Part shown: one piece after another, positions 25,229 to 34,085 of the stretch
How positions within the stretch are numbered: the first letter of the stretch is position 1
Layout of the letters: each line of letters opens with the position of its first letter
DNA from: Bdellovibrionales bacterium RIFOXYC1_FULL_37_79
GTDB lineage: Bacteria; Bdellovibrionota; Bacteriovoracia; Bacteriovoracales; Bacteriovoracaceae
DNA length: 64,000 nucleotides
Reading direction: 5' to 3'
Assembly (NCBI GenBank): GCA_001770015.1
Contig: MEQB01000002.1
Span: forward strand, 1-64,000
Program-made: the position numbers and the translations under genes
The notes under the pieces: generated by a model
The model's database searches: none
What the model saw: the letters and a program-made list of their open reading frames with translations, nothing else
What the model was told of the DNA's origin: nothing

Positions 25229-27088
25229 ATGAACAATCAAGGGAATAAGGTTTTGGAATTCACCATCTCAGCCGTGGTGATTGGCGTAGTGATTGGCGTG
25301 GTCATGACGGCAGCCAATGTTTATCTGGGGCTTTATGCCGGTATGACGGTATCAGCTTCTATCCCGGCGGCGGTTATTGCAATGGGGATCTATAAGGGGC
25401 TGCTTAAAAAAAATAGTATTTTGGAAAGTAATATGGTGCAAACGATTGCCTCTGCAGGGGAATCGTTAGCGGCAGGTATTATTTTTACACTTCCCGCACT
25501 GGTATTGGTAGGGGCCTGGCAAAATTTTGAATTTTGGCCGACGACTTTGATAGCTATCGCTGGAGGATTGTTGGGGGTCGTTTTTATGATTCCTCTAAGG
25601 AGAGCACTGATTGTGGAAGATAAAGACCTGACCTATCCTGAAGGGGTGGCCTGTGCCACGGTTTTGGAGGCAGGTTCCAGTGAAGGGAAGAAAGGTTTTA
25701 TCACCATTTTATTCGGTCTTGGGATTGGTGGAATTTTTAAATTATTAACTTCTGGTTTTAAAGTGGTTCAAGGCAGTGTGGAAAAAGCATTTATCGGAGG
25801 AGACCGGGTGTGGTTTTTTGGCAGTGATATTTCTCCGGCACTGCTGGCGGTGGGATACATTGTTAATTTGGAAGTAGCCTTGCTGGTTTTTATTGGTGGG
25901 TCGCTGGGTTGGTTTATTACGATGCCTATTTTGGGTCTTAGTGGTGATCTGGCTTCCAAAGATGCTTTGGAGGTTGCCTGGGAATTGTGGTCAAAACAGA
26001 TTCGCTATCTGGGCGTGGGTGCCATGTTAACGGGCGGAGTGTGGTCGATTATCTCAGTTAGAAAAGGTATTGTTAAAGGGGTTGGCGAACTTAAAAATAC
26101 TTATTCCAGAGGCAAAAATCAGACCGTTAAAAGAACGGAACAGGATATGAATTTACTCGCCATCCTGGTTATGTTTATTATCAGTTTTGTGATTATGCTT
26201 TTGGTTTACCAGTCCATGATTCACCATATTGGTTTAACTATTTTCACCAGTGTGGTGATGACCATCCTGGCTTTTTTGTTTGTGGCCGTTTCCAGTTATA
26301 TTGTGGGATTGGTGGGCAGTTCCAATAATCCAGTTTCAGGCATGACGATTTCGGCCCTGTTGGTTACTGCTTCCTTGTTTTTAGTTTTAGGCTTTACAGG
26401 AAACTCGGCCATATTGGCAACCCTTGGGGTGGCTGCTATTGTTTGTTGTGCAGCTTGTACCGCCGGTGATTGCTCACAAGATTTAAAAACTGGATATTTA
26501 GTCGGGGCCACTCCCAAATATCAACAGATCGCTGAGATGATTGGGGTGGTGATACCTGCATTTGTGATTGCCCCGGTTTTATCAGTTCTTCATTCCGCTT
26601 ACGGAATTGGAACCGGGTTAAAGGCCCCTCAGGCCACCTTGTTTGCCAGCATTACCAATGCACTGTTTGGTGACGGCAATCTTCCCTATAGGATGGTTAT
26701 TATCGGTGCCGCCAGTGGGGTTTTAATTATTATATTTGATCAAGTGATACTTAAAAAAATTGGGAAATTCAGACTTCATTTAATGCCGATGGCGGTGGGG
26801 ATCTATTTGCCTATTACCCTGGCCGTGCCCATGCTGATGGGAGGGCTTATCAGATATTTTGTGGATCGGAAAAATAAATCTCACAATGAAGCAGGCAATG
26901 GGGTATTACTCAGCTCCGGTTTGATTGCTGGTGAGGCCATTATGGGTGTTGTTTTGGCCTTTATTATTTATATGAATATCGATATATCCGGTAGCTTTTC
27001 CAACTATGGGGCGAAAGATTTGGTGTCGGTGGGGCTTTTAATACTGGTGAGTGCGTATTTATGGATGCAGGCCAGAAAGAAACAATAA
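25229..27088 (+). CDS. OPT family oligopeptide transporter
   Basis: 619 residues from ATG 25229, chosen because TCTGGAG precedes it at five bases; GTG 25223 lies inside the ribosome-binding site. About 14-16 hydrophobic helices. Family motifs include TAANVYLGLYAGMTVSASIP, ESNMVQTIASAGESLAAGI and the cytoplasmic DLTYPEGVACATVLEAG, and CAACTAGDCSQDLKTGYLVG near 400, both hallmarks of the prokaryotic OPT/EspB-like branch. Proton-coupled uptake of small peptides or metal chelates across the inner membrane is the family role. A peptide importer suits an organism with many secreted proteases. Follows cydB by 12 bases. Confidence 0.93.
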   Translation: MNNQGNKVLEFTISAVVIGVVIGVVMTAANVYLGLYAGMTVSASIPAAVIAMGIYKGLLKKNSILESNMVQTIASAGESLAAGIIFTLPALVLVGAWQNFEFWPTTLIAIAGGLLGVVFMIPLRRALIVEDKDLTYPEGVACATVLEAGSSEGKKGFITILFGLGIGGIFKLLTSGFKVVQGSVEKAFIGGDRVWFFGSDISPALLAVGYIVNLEVALLVFIGGSLGWFITMPILGLSGDLASKDALEVAWELWSKQIRYLGVGAMLTGGVWSIISVRKGIVKGVGELKNTYSRGKNQTVKRTEQDMNLLAILVMFIISFVIMLLVYQSMIHHIGLTIFTSVVMTILAFLFVAVSSYIVGLVGSSNNPVSGMTISALLVTASLFLVLGFTGNSAILATLGVAAIVCCAACTAGDCSQDLKTGYLVGATPKYQQIAEMIGVVIPAFVIAPVLSVLHSAYGIGTGLKAPQATLFASITNALFGDGNLPYRMVIIGAASGVLIIIFDQVILKKIGKFRLHLMPMAVGIYLPITLAVPMLMGGLIRYFVDRKNKSHNEAGNGVLLSSGLIAGEAIMGVVLAFIIYMNIDISGSFSNYGAKDLVSVGLLILVSAYLWMQARKKQ

Positions 27089-27094
27089 CTGGTA

Positions 27095-27430
27095 TTAGTT
27101 AGCGTAAAGTCGGAACAGATAATTTTTAATTATCCCTAATCTATCGGGATCAATGGAGTTGTTTACTTCGTATTTGGGATAGTCGACAATGACGATATCT
27201 TTCAAGGCTATCCAGTAATTAAACCCGTCTAAATTGATTTTTTGTGCACGATGGTTATTATGCACGCTATTTACGATGATGGCCTCTTGGTTAATTTTAG
27301 CAAGTTGGACCACCTCCGTTAACTGGTGATCACTAAATAATTCAGCCTGGTCTCTTACAATGAAGCCCAGGGTGTCCACGCTGGAAAAGACCGGAGTGGA
27401 AAGAAAAAATAACAATATAATATGTAACAT
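27095..27430 (-). CDS. Small secreted protein, unknown function
   Basis: 111 residues. Signal peptide MLHIILLFFLSTPVFSS. The mature ~95 residues are mixed alpha/beta (TLGFIVRDQAELFSDHQL, AIIVNSVHNNHRAQKI, NYWIALKDIVIVDYPKYEVN). No family recognised and no convincing ribosome-binding site before ATG. It is convergent with the OPT transporter, ends seven bases from it, and is divergent from 27523-27954. Real but low information. Confidence 0.6.
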   Translation of the reverse strand: MLHIILLFFLSTPVFSSVDTLGFIVRDQAELFSDHQLTEVVQLAKINQEAIIVNSVHNNHRAQKINLDGFNYWIALKDIVIVDYPKYEVNNSIDPDRLGIIKNYLFRLYAN

Positions 27431-27522
27431 ATTTTAATAGTACATTGCCTTGATCAGATAATGAAAGAGGGGGATTTCTTTTCCTTGTTTGTGGGAATGG
27501 GATACGAAGCTAAAATAAGAGC

Positions 27523-27954
27523 ATGCAACTTAGAGCGAACATCTTGCTTATCTTATTTTGGTTTTTAGGGGTGATTTTATGGCCGGTTCAACATGTTCAA
27601 TCCAGTGAGGTTTCTAATTTGAAGATCACGCCCCGGACCTTTACCATCATGGAAGCCTCACCCACCGGAAGAACACTTCGGATAGATCGAGGGTATTTTG
27701 ATGATATCAGGGTGGGGGATGTCGGAGAATTTTATACCGGCTATGACCAATCCAAATTGATTGGAATTGGTGAGGCCGTGAAAGTGGATAATGCTTCCTC
27801 ATATTGGTTTTTTAAAAAAATAGTGATTGGTGGTGATTTTTTAAAAGGAAAAATGACGGTCTATTTTAACACCAGCAGTAGACGTACCGTTATAGATAAT
27901 AATATCAGCACCGAAAAAAATGATCTGGATTATATAGAACGAGAATTTTATTAA
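27523..27954 (+). CDS. Secreted protein, unknown function
   Basis: 143 residues. A signal peptide or anchor covers the first ~28 residues (ILLILFWFLGVILWPVQHVQ). The middle resembles the short beta-barrel often annotated in outer-membrane-associated proteins: LRIDRGYFDDIRVGDVGEFY and IGIGEAVKVDNASSYWFFK, which suggests an OB/FlgA-like beta fold. No named family. It is followed by the HD-domain gene after 15 bases, so the two and the RMD1-family gene probably form an operon. Confidence 0.65.
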   Translation: MQLRANILLILFWFLGVILWPVQHVQSSEVSNLKITPRTFTIMEASPTGRTLRIDRGYFDDIRVGDVGEFYTGYDQSKLIGIGEAVKVDNASSYWFFKKIVIGGDFLKGKMTVYFNTSSRRTVIDNNISTEKNDLDYIEREFY

Positions 27955-27969
27955 ATTGGAAAAAAAATT

Positions 27970-28881
27970 ATGAAAAAAATTAATCTGGCTGCCTTGGTCC
28001 CCAATTATGATGTCGATTCAATCAGCAATGCGATTATGGAAACCATCAAATTAATTTCCAAGGAAATTGATTTGATCAAGGTGAAAAATCTGATAGCGGA
28101 ATTCAAGAAAATTTTTCAAGGTGAATATCCCGGATATCAGTCCTGTTCGACTGACTATCATGATATCTTCCATACGTTGGATGCGACTTTGGCATTTGTA
28201 CGTATTGTGCATGGTGCTTCTTTGGCCGGAAAAAAATACCAGTCAGGGGATGTTTTTTTAGGGGTACTGGCGACGCTTTTCCATGATACAGGCTATATTT
28301 TGCCAGAAACTGATAAAACGGGCACGGGGGCGAAGTTCACCCTTAATCACGTGGAACTCAGTGTTGATTTTGTGGAAAAGTATCTGCAGACCAAGGGGTA
28401 TAGCGATCTGGATTTTGAAAAAGTCGCTTCCATGATCAGATGTACTGGTGTGAGTATTGATTTGACCAGGATTAAATTTCCTTATAAAGAGATCGAGGAT
28501 TTGGGGAAAATTTTAGGCGCAGCGGATTTAATCGGCCAGATGTCTGATCGTAATTATTTGGAAAAACTTTTATTTTTAGTGAAAGAGTTTGATGAAGGGA
28601 AGGTGCCGGGTTTTGATGGAGAACGGGATCTTTTTCAAAAAACCATTTCCTTTAAAAAAGAGGCTGAAAATAGATTGAATAAGACCCTGGGTGGTTTTCA
28701 TAAATATGTTCATTTGCATTTCAAGCACCGGTATAATGTTGATGAGGATTTGTATCAAGAAGCAATAGATCACCATATCACTTACTTGGATAAAGTTTTA
28801 AAAGAACATCCAAATGTTTATAGGGAGTTTTTGCGCAGAGGTGGGATTGTAAAAAAATTCCAGTCGAAGTACGAAAAATAA
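27970..28881 (+). CDS. HD-domain phosphohydrolase
   Basis: 303 residues, soluble. Metal-binding motifs: DYHDIFHTLDATLAF (first His), GVLATLFHDTGYI (HD doublet, ~residue 107), NHVELSVDFVEKYL and GAADLIGQMSDRNY (last Asp). The arrangement resembles the catalytic part of cyclic-nucleotide phosphodiesterase-like HD proteins. The substrate cannot be inferred. A weak ribosome-binding site (GGAAAA) lies before the ATG. Likely co-transcribed with 27523-27954 and the membrane protein that follows six bases later. Confidence 0.85.
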   Translation: MKKINLAALVPNYDVDSISNAIMETIKLISKEIDLIKVKNLIAEFKKIFQGEYPGYQSCSTDYHDIFHTLDATLAFVRIVHGASLAGKKYQSGDVFLGVLATLFHDTGYILPETDKTGTGAKFTLNHVELSVDFVEKYLQTKGYSDLDFEKVASMIRCTGVSIDLTRIKFPYKEIEDLGKILGAADLIGQMSDRNYLEKLLFLVKEFDEGKVPGFDGERDLFQKTISFKKEAENRLNKTLGGFHKYVHLHFKHRYNVDEDLYQEAIDHHITYLDKVLKEHPNVYREFLRRGGIVKKFQSKYEK

Positions 28882-28887
28882 AAATAT

Positions 28888-29997
28888 ATGATGAAATTTT
28901 CCGGTTATATTAATTGTTATAGATTTTTTGATATTGGCGGGGAAGTCAATCTGCATGAGGCTGACTCCATTTTAAATACCCAGGCGGCTCAAAAGGATTT
29001 TAATCTGGGAAAGATCTCCCGTGCCTTGGTTATTGAAGAAGAGCCGCTGGTTATCTTCTTAGGGCAACAGTTGCGGGAAATTCAAGGGGCGGAATATTTA
29101 GTCACCATCACCGGAAAGATTTGGAATTTTGGGGCGCTTTCCATCATTATCAAAGTAAATATTGCCAAAGAGATGGATTTGAATCTGCTTAAGGAGCTTG
29201 CTCACTTTTTAGAAAAAGATGCCTCCATTCACGAACTGGCCCGGATTAAAATGGAGGATGTCTATACCAGGCTGGCCAGTGCCATCCGGGAAAAGAAGGT
29301 GTGGAGTGAATATGAGGATTATCTCATCTTCGTGCATGATGCGGACAAATTGCCTATTACCGATATTGATCAGCTCCTAAGTAGCAATGAACTGTATGAA
29401 TTGGTGCTGCTGGAAAGTTCCAACAAAGTGAATGATCAAATGATTGCTCCCATTAAAAAATATACTTTTCGCTATACTAATGACGATGCGGTTTTACTTG
29501 ATTGGAACAGCTCTTTTATTTTAAGCAAGGACGACGCCAAGGATATTTGTGATGTCATCGAATTTTCAGTGTGTCAGTTATTGGAACTGCGCTATTATGA
29601 TGATCTGCTGGATAAAGAATTGAATGCCCTTTATCGTTCTATTAAAAAAACCAGCGGGTTTGCTTGGAAAAATAAATATTCCCAGATGTTTGAAAAGGCC
29701 TCTAAACTCTATATTGAGATCAGTGAAGTTATTGAAAAAGTGGAAAACTCTCTAAAGCTTATCGGGGATGCCTATTATGCCAAAATATATAGGGCATCCA
29801 ATGAAAGGCTCAGGCTTAATGACTGGCAAACCAGCGTTGACCAAAAACTCAGAAATCTTTTAGATATCTCAACTCTTTTTCAAAGCGAAATCCATAGTCG
29901 CAAAAATCAATTGCTTGAAATTGTTATTATTATTTTAATTGCCATTGAAGTTATCCCCTTGCTTTGGAATTTCTTTAAAAATTTAAGTGTTGTTTAA
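28888..29997 (+). CDS. RMD1/YagE (DUF155) family membrane-anchored protein
   Basis: 369 residues. The C-terminal half has the DUF155 signature: CQLLELRYYDDLLDKELNAL, SLKLIGDAYYAKIYRASNER, LNDWQTSVDQKLRNLLDIST, then one membrane helix (LLEIVIIILIAIEVIPLLWN). The N-terminal part contains a mixed alpha/beta domain (FGALSIIIKVNIAKEMDLN). In yeast, Rmd1-family proteins sit in mitochondria or vesicle membranes; the bacterial role is unknown. Follows the HD-domain gene by six bases, so the hydrolase and this protein may act together at the membrane. Confidence 0.85.
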   Translation: MMKFSGYINCYRFFDIGGEVNLHEADSILNTQAAQKDFNLGKISRALVIEEEPLVIFLGQQLREIQGAEYLVTITGKIWNFGALSIIIKVNIAKEMDLNLLKELAHFLEKDASIHELARIKMEDVYTRLASAIREKKVWSEYEDYLIFVHDADKLPITDIDQLLSSNELYELVLLESSNKVNDQMIAPIKKYTFRYTNDDAVLLDWNSSFILSKDDAKDICDVIEFSVCQLLELRYYDDLLDKELNALYRSIKKTSGFAWKNKYSQMFEKASKLYIEISEVIEKVENSLKLIGDAYYAKIYRASNERLRLNDWQTSVDQKLRNLLDISTLFQSEIHSRKNQLLEIVIIILIAIEVIPLLWNFFKNLSVV

Positions 29998-30045
29998 CCA
30001 CATTTACTGGTATTTTAAAGAGGTAGTATTTTTAGGGATTATTTT

Positions 30046-30858
30046 ATGCGCATTGTTTGTGATCTTCATACCCATACGAATTGCTCTGATGGAATCTATT
30101 CGCCGGATGAAATTGTTGATTTGGCAATCAAACGAAAATTGAAAAGTATTGCGATTACGGATCATGATACGGTGGCGGGTATCTCACCGGCCATCGGTTT
30201 TTCAGATCACCGGATCGAAGTTATTCCGGGCATAGAATTATCCACCGAGATTGAAGGGCATGATGTTCATATCTTAGGTTATTATGTGGATTATAAGAAT
30301 AAAATGCTTTTAGAGGTTTTAAATAGGTGCAAGGAAGTTAGACAAGCACGGGGACTTAAAATTGTGAATAAATTAATTCAGGCGGGTATTCAAATTACCT
30401 TTGAGCAAATTCAAAAATGTGCGGGACTGGGGGTAATCGGCAGAATGCATATTGCCAAGGTTTTATATGATAACGGACAAGTGGGTTCCATTCAAGATGC
30501 TTTTAGAACATATTTGGGAGATCAAAGTCCATTTTATGAGCCGAAATTTAAAATCACTCCCCATGATGCCTTTGCCCTGATAAAAAAGGCCGGTGGCATC
30601 TGTGTGTGGGCCCATCCTGGGTGTGAGGATTTAGACTCTTTAATGAAGCAGTTTGTGGAGGATGGATTACAAGGTCTGGAAGTCTGGCACCCCAAGCATA
30701 CCAACAAGAATGTCAGACATTATTTTGAATTGGCAAAATTTTATAACTTGTTGGCGACCGGTGGCAGCGATTATCACGGCCATAATAATTATACCTTGGG
30801 CGAATATGGGCTGGATGAAGAGCATTTTACCAAATTTAAATTGTTCAGTAATAAATAA
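30046..30858 (+). CDS. PHP-domain phosphoesterase
   Basis: 270 residues. N-terminal CDLHTHTNCSDGIYSPDEIV and SIAITDHDTVAGI give the first metal ligands. IPGIELSTEIEGHDVHILGY, then CVWAHPGCEDL, and ATGGSDYHGHNNY give the rest. Length and order match the YciV/RNase AM group (3',5'-bisphosphate nucleotide phosphatase or 5'-3' trimming of short RNA), here a reasonable but untested assignment. AGGGA precedes the ATG. Transcription ends at the hairpin just downstream. Confidence 0.88.
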   Translation: MRIVCDLHTHTNCSDGIYSPDEIVDLAIKRKLKSIAITDHDTVAGISPAIGFSDHRIEVIPGIELSTEIEGHDVHILGYYVDYKNKMLLEVLNRCKEVRQARGLKIVNKLIQAGIQITFEQIQKCAGLGVIGRMHIAKVLYDNGQVGSIQDAFRTYLGDQSPFYEPKFKITPHDAFALIKKAGGICVWAHPGCEDLDSLMKQFVEDGLQGLEVWHPKHTNKNVRHYFELAKFYNLLATGGSDYHGHNNYTLGEYGLDEEHFTKFKLFSNK

Positions 30859-30863
30859 AATAA

Positions 30864-30885
30864 AGGCCGGAAAATTTCCCGGCCT
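30864..30885. terminator. Bidirectional terminator between PHP and C25 genes
   Basis: AGGCCGG-n8-CCGGCCT, a 7-bp GC-rich stem between two convergent genes. The minus-strand side is followed by TTTATTTTATT and the plus side by a T-containing tract, so it can serve both. Confidence 0.8.
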
Positions 30886-30915
30886 CAATTCTTTCAATCC
30901 CTAAAAGAGAAAAGT

Positions 30916-33891
30916 TTAATCCATCAAACCTTTTATTTTGATTTTAAGATAAGTCAGCGTGCCAGCATCACCATGGGTATCATCGATAACAATTAATTTC
31001 CATATGCCTTGGGAAGGCTTATGTTTAAGCTTGTCAAGATCAGGCGTAACGATCCCATCCATGCCATAAACGTCATTTATATTATCTTCAGTGCTGCCGA
31101 CTTCCTCTCTAAGTTTTATCCTGGTGCCATCAGGATGGATCAAATAAAGGGATAGATCACCAACGTAAGAGTGAGTGATTTTAACCTGGACACTCAGATC
31201 TTTTATGATGGAAATATCGCCATTAATGTTAAAAGTGTAGGTTATGGAGGATTGATCTGGAATATTTATTGAGAGATTTTGCTCCCACGCAAACATACCG
31301 AATTTACCAATTTGAAAGGAGGCTTGTCCGGTTAGATCAATTTGGGTGCAAGATCCGTAACTGCCAATAAGTTTGAATTTTGCCATCTGGTTAGCTTGGC
31401 AACGGCTTTTTAAGGTGACCGAAAGGGGGGTTGGTGAACGAAAGGTGTCTCCAGGGGCCAGCTGGTCCATAAAAACGGCGCCATTAACAGATTCTACACA
31501 TGTATCAATCTCAGGATAGAGATTGATATTTTCCATGTTGGCATTGCCGGAGTTTTTGATGGTCACATAAAGATCACCGGAGGCCCCAGGCGAAATGCCA
31601 CCGTAATCAGGATTTTGTTGATCGCCGTAGTCAATCGTCGTGATAGAGACCATCCCCCGATTGACCAGCAAGGTTACTTTGCCGGTACCTTCTTGTCCTT
31701 CCAAGGTGATCCATTTGAGATGGGCCGTTATGCGTTCTTGATCGGCAGCATCGTCTATCCTGATTTTTAGTCCGCTTTCTTGATAATGATAGGAGGTGTT
31801 TGGTTCCAAAGCAGGAATGGCGATCATTTTTTCTTCTATGATACTGGCCGCTCCTTCAATTTTTTCAATGGAAACCTGGGCCCCTTTGGTTTTGATGTTA
31901 GCAATATTTTTGGCCTTAAAATTAAGGGCCAGTTGTGCGAAAGGATGCACCTTTAAGTCATCCTGGCCACTAATGACAATGTCGCTTAAAACAATGAATG
32001 GCTGGTCATTAAGAATAATCGAAAAATTTTTCTCAATAATTTTGGTGTTGATACCATAAATTTGCAGCTTGTAGTTTCCCTGCACTAAATCAAAGGGAAT
32101 GTCTAATTGGGCAATTCCCTCAGCGTCGGTTCTCGCTGTGGCCTTTAACTCATTACCTTGCATAAGGGATAGGTTGGCGTTTGGCGCAATGGTGCCATCG
32201 TCGTAGGTTAATTTGAATTCTACACTGGGCACTCCTTGCGGGATGGCGGATGGGCCGTTTATAATCAGGTTTTTGGTTGGTCGGGTACGCAGTTTAATGG
32301 ACGGGTCACCAAAGGTGACATAGGTTTCCCAATAATATGTGGATCTATTCTCACCACCATATCTTCGCCAAAGTTCCCTGAGGGCGTATTGGGTGATTTC
32401 AGAAAATTCAGCATTGTTTAATTCATAAATACCCTTATACATATCTTTTTCGAGGAAATCATCCTCATCCCAGTAAGTGCTGTCCATTGATCCCCAGAAC
32501 ATGATGGCACCACTTGGATGTTTGATCCAGGTTTCGCCAAATGATTCATCAACGGTAAATTGACCGGTGATACAAGCATTAGAGATTACAAAAGGGAGGG
32601 CGTTTGGATGATTGAGCGACTGTACATCTTCCTGGGTAACCGTAGGGCCTGCCCACAGACGGGCCCCTCCATGTCCAGAATAATTGATGATCGTGCGTCC
32701 TAGCCTCATGGTTTTCACCACCTGTTCGTCACTGGCCCGATAAGTGATGGCATAGAGTTTATCTCCACCAAGCTGATAAGCAGAAGGGAAAACGCCTCGG
32801 TAACCCCGGGGTGCCATATAAGAACTAATAGCATGGTTGTGTGAACCCTCGGCAACCTCATAACGATCATCGGTGGCAATAAACGAAACTCCCTCCAGCC
32901 AGGATTCATCACTAAAATTGGCAGTTTGATATTTGATAAATTTCTCTACCACCTGGGCCAGTTCCTGTTCGTTTTTAATGGTCACTCGGCCAACTCCAAT
33001 ATCTGGCCCGTTGACGTCAGAGGCGTAGTCATCATTGTCAATAGCCCGATAGTAATGATCGGTGACCCCTAATATATTGGCTGATCTCTTGGCGGGTACA
33101 TGTTCGGCATCACCAAAAATCAAAGCATATTTTACGTTTAAAGAGCGATATAATTCCTGTAATTTGGCACGGATGGTTTCCGGAGAATTGATATTTCCTT
33201 CGACAATGATTCTTACAACGTTATAGCCCAATTGTTTTTTGAAATTTTCATATTGCAGGATGGAGGGACTGTTTTTAAATTGTCCCCCAATGATAAAGAC
33301 AAAGGTTTCAGCAGCCGATCCTATCATTTTTTGGTTGGGGTCAGCTTTGACGTTTATTCGGAAATGATCAATCAACTGATAACTTTTTAAAACTGGATTC
33401 CAAGACAGTGGGTAGACCGTGACCAGTAAAGTGGCCTTGCCAGCCAGGGTGCCGGCATCTGTCACTTCGTAGCTTTTATCAGGATAAAAGTTGTTGGATT
33501 TTTGAAATGCTTTATTAATAAAAAGCTTGCGCTTGCTACCTGGAATTTTTTCCAAGGATTCCAGGTTGGGAATTAGATCACCTGAGAGTTTTACCGGGTC
33601 GCTCAAATCTTTGGTGTCTGCCATTTGAACGTCAACTTCGCCTGCGGGGACATATAATCGAACCACCGGAATTTCTGGCATGCCAAGTTCAAATTTAATG
33701 GCCGCAAATTCATTCACTCCTTTTAAACTGGCCTTGATAAAGGATTTTCCTTCCACCAAAACCTTCTGGGTTTCCAAAGTAATCCCCGTAAATTCATAAG
33801 AGGTGGTGTCGGCTTGTTTGGTAATGGTCACGGCAGTAAAAACGTTAAATGAAAAGGAGAAAAAAAGCATCAGGGTCATAAAATGTTTCAT
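30916..33891 (-). CDS. Gingipain-like C25 cysteine peptidase with C-terminal P domain
   Basis: 991 residues. Signal peptide MKHFMTLMLFFSFSFNVFTA, then a propeptide-like region (LESLEKIPGSKRKLFINKAF; DAGTLAGKATLLVTVYPLSW). The peptidase shows KYALIFGDAEHVPAKRS, GPDIGVGRVTI, the catalytic His in NYSGHGGARLW (~404) and Cys in VISNACITGQF (~438), with WGSMDSTYWDEDDFLEKDM after it. An Ig-like domain follows (~560-650), a CARDB-like region (~670-850), and a proprotein-convertase P domain at the end (SYVGDLSLYLIHPDGTRIKL ... GIWKLIVIDDTHGDAGTL). Exported protease, a tandem paralogue of 34086-35705 with a similar promoter. Ribosome-binding site GGAAGAAG. Confidence 0.9.
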   Translation of the reverse strand: MKHFMTLMLFFSFSFNVFTAVTITKQADTTSYEFTGITLETQKVLVEGKSFIKASLKGVNEFAAIKFELGMPEIPVVRLYVPAGEVDVQMADTKDLSDPVKLSGDLIPNLESLEKIPGSKRKLFINKAFQKSNNFYPDKSYEVTDAGTLAGKATLLVTVYPLSWNPVLKSYQLIDHFRINVKADPNQKMIGSAAETFVFIIGGQFKNSPSILQYENFKKQLGYNVVRIIVEGNINSPETIRAKLQELYRSLNVKYALIFGDAEHVPAKRSANILGVTDHYYRAIDNDDYASDVNGPDIGVGRVTIKNEQELAQVVEKFIKYQTANFSDESWLEGVSFIATDDRYEVAEGSHNHAISSYMAPRGYRGVFPSAYQLGGDKLYAITYRASDEQVVKTMRLGRTIINYSGHGGARLWAGPTVTQEDVQSLNHPNALPFVISNACITGQFTVDESFGETWIKHPSGAIMFWGSMDSTYWDEDDFLEKDMYKGIYELNNAEFSEITQYALRELWRRYGGENRSTYYWETYVTFGDPSIKLRTRPTKNLIINGPSAIPQGVPSVEFKLTYDDGTIAPNANLSLMQGNELKATARTDAEGIAQLDIPFDLVQGNYKLQIYGINTKIIEKNFSIILNDQPFIVLSDIVISGQDDLKVHPFAQLALNFKAKNIANIKTKGAQVSIEKIEGAASIIEEKMIAIPALEPNTSYHYQESGLKIRIDDAADQERITAHLKWITLEGQEGTGKVTLLVNRGMVSITTIDYGDQQNPDYGGISPGASGDLYVTIKNSGNANMENINLYPEIDTCVESVNGAVFMDQLAPGDTFRSPTPLSVTLKSRCQANQMAKFKLIGSYGSCTQIDLTGQASFQIGKFGMFAWEQNLSINIPDQSSITYTFNINGDISIIKDLSVQVKITHSYVGDLSLYLIHPDGTRIKLREEVGSTEDNINDVYGMDGIVTPDLDKLKHKPSQGIWKLIVIDDTHGDAGTLTYLKIKIKGLMD

Positions 33892-33935
33892 ATCTTCTTC
33901 CTTGCGTATAAGTCTTGAATTAGAAATACGAGAAA

Positions 33936-33996
33936 ATCATAACGACGCTGAAAACCTTCAGTCAAAAGGTTTATGAGGAATGTAATATAATGTTAG
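33936..33996 (-). promoter_or_regulatory. Promoter and upstream box of the large C25 gene
   Basis: On the minus strand: TTGACT (33960-33965), an 18-base spacer, TATGAT (33936-33941). The box CTAACATTATATTACA (33981-33996) lies exactly 15 bases upstream of the -35. The same three parts with the same spacings precede the paralogue. Confidence 0.7.
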
Positions 33997-34085
33997 TAAA
34001 GGGCCTGGGTAATTAGGTTTGGTAAATGACAGCGTTTCTTACCATCAAAAGTTAGATGGGAAGAAACGCTGATTAACGAGCGTAA

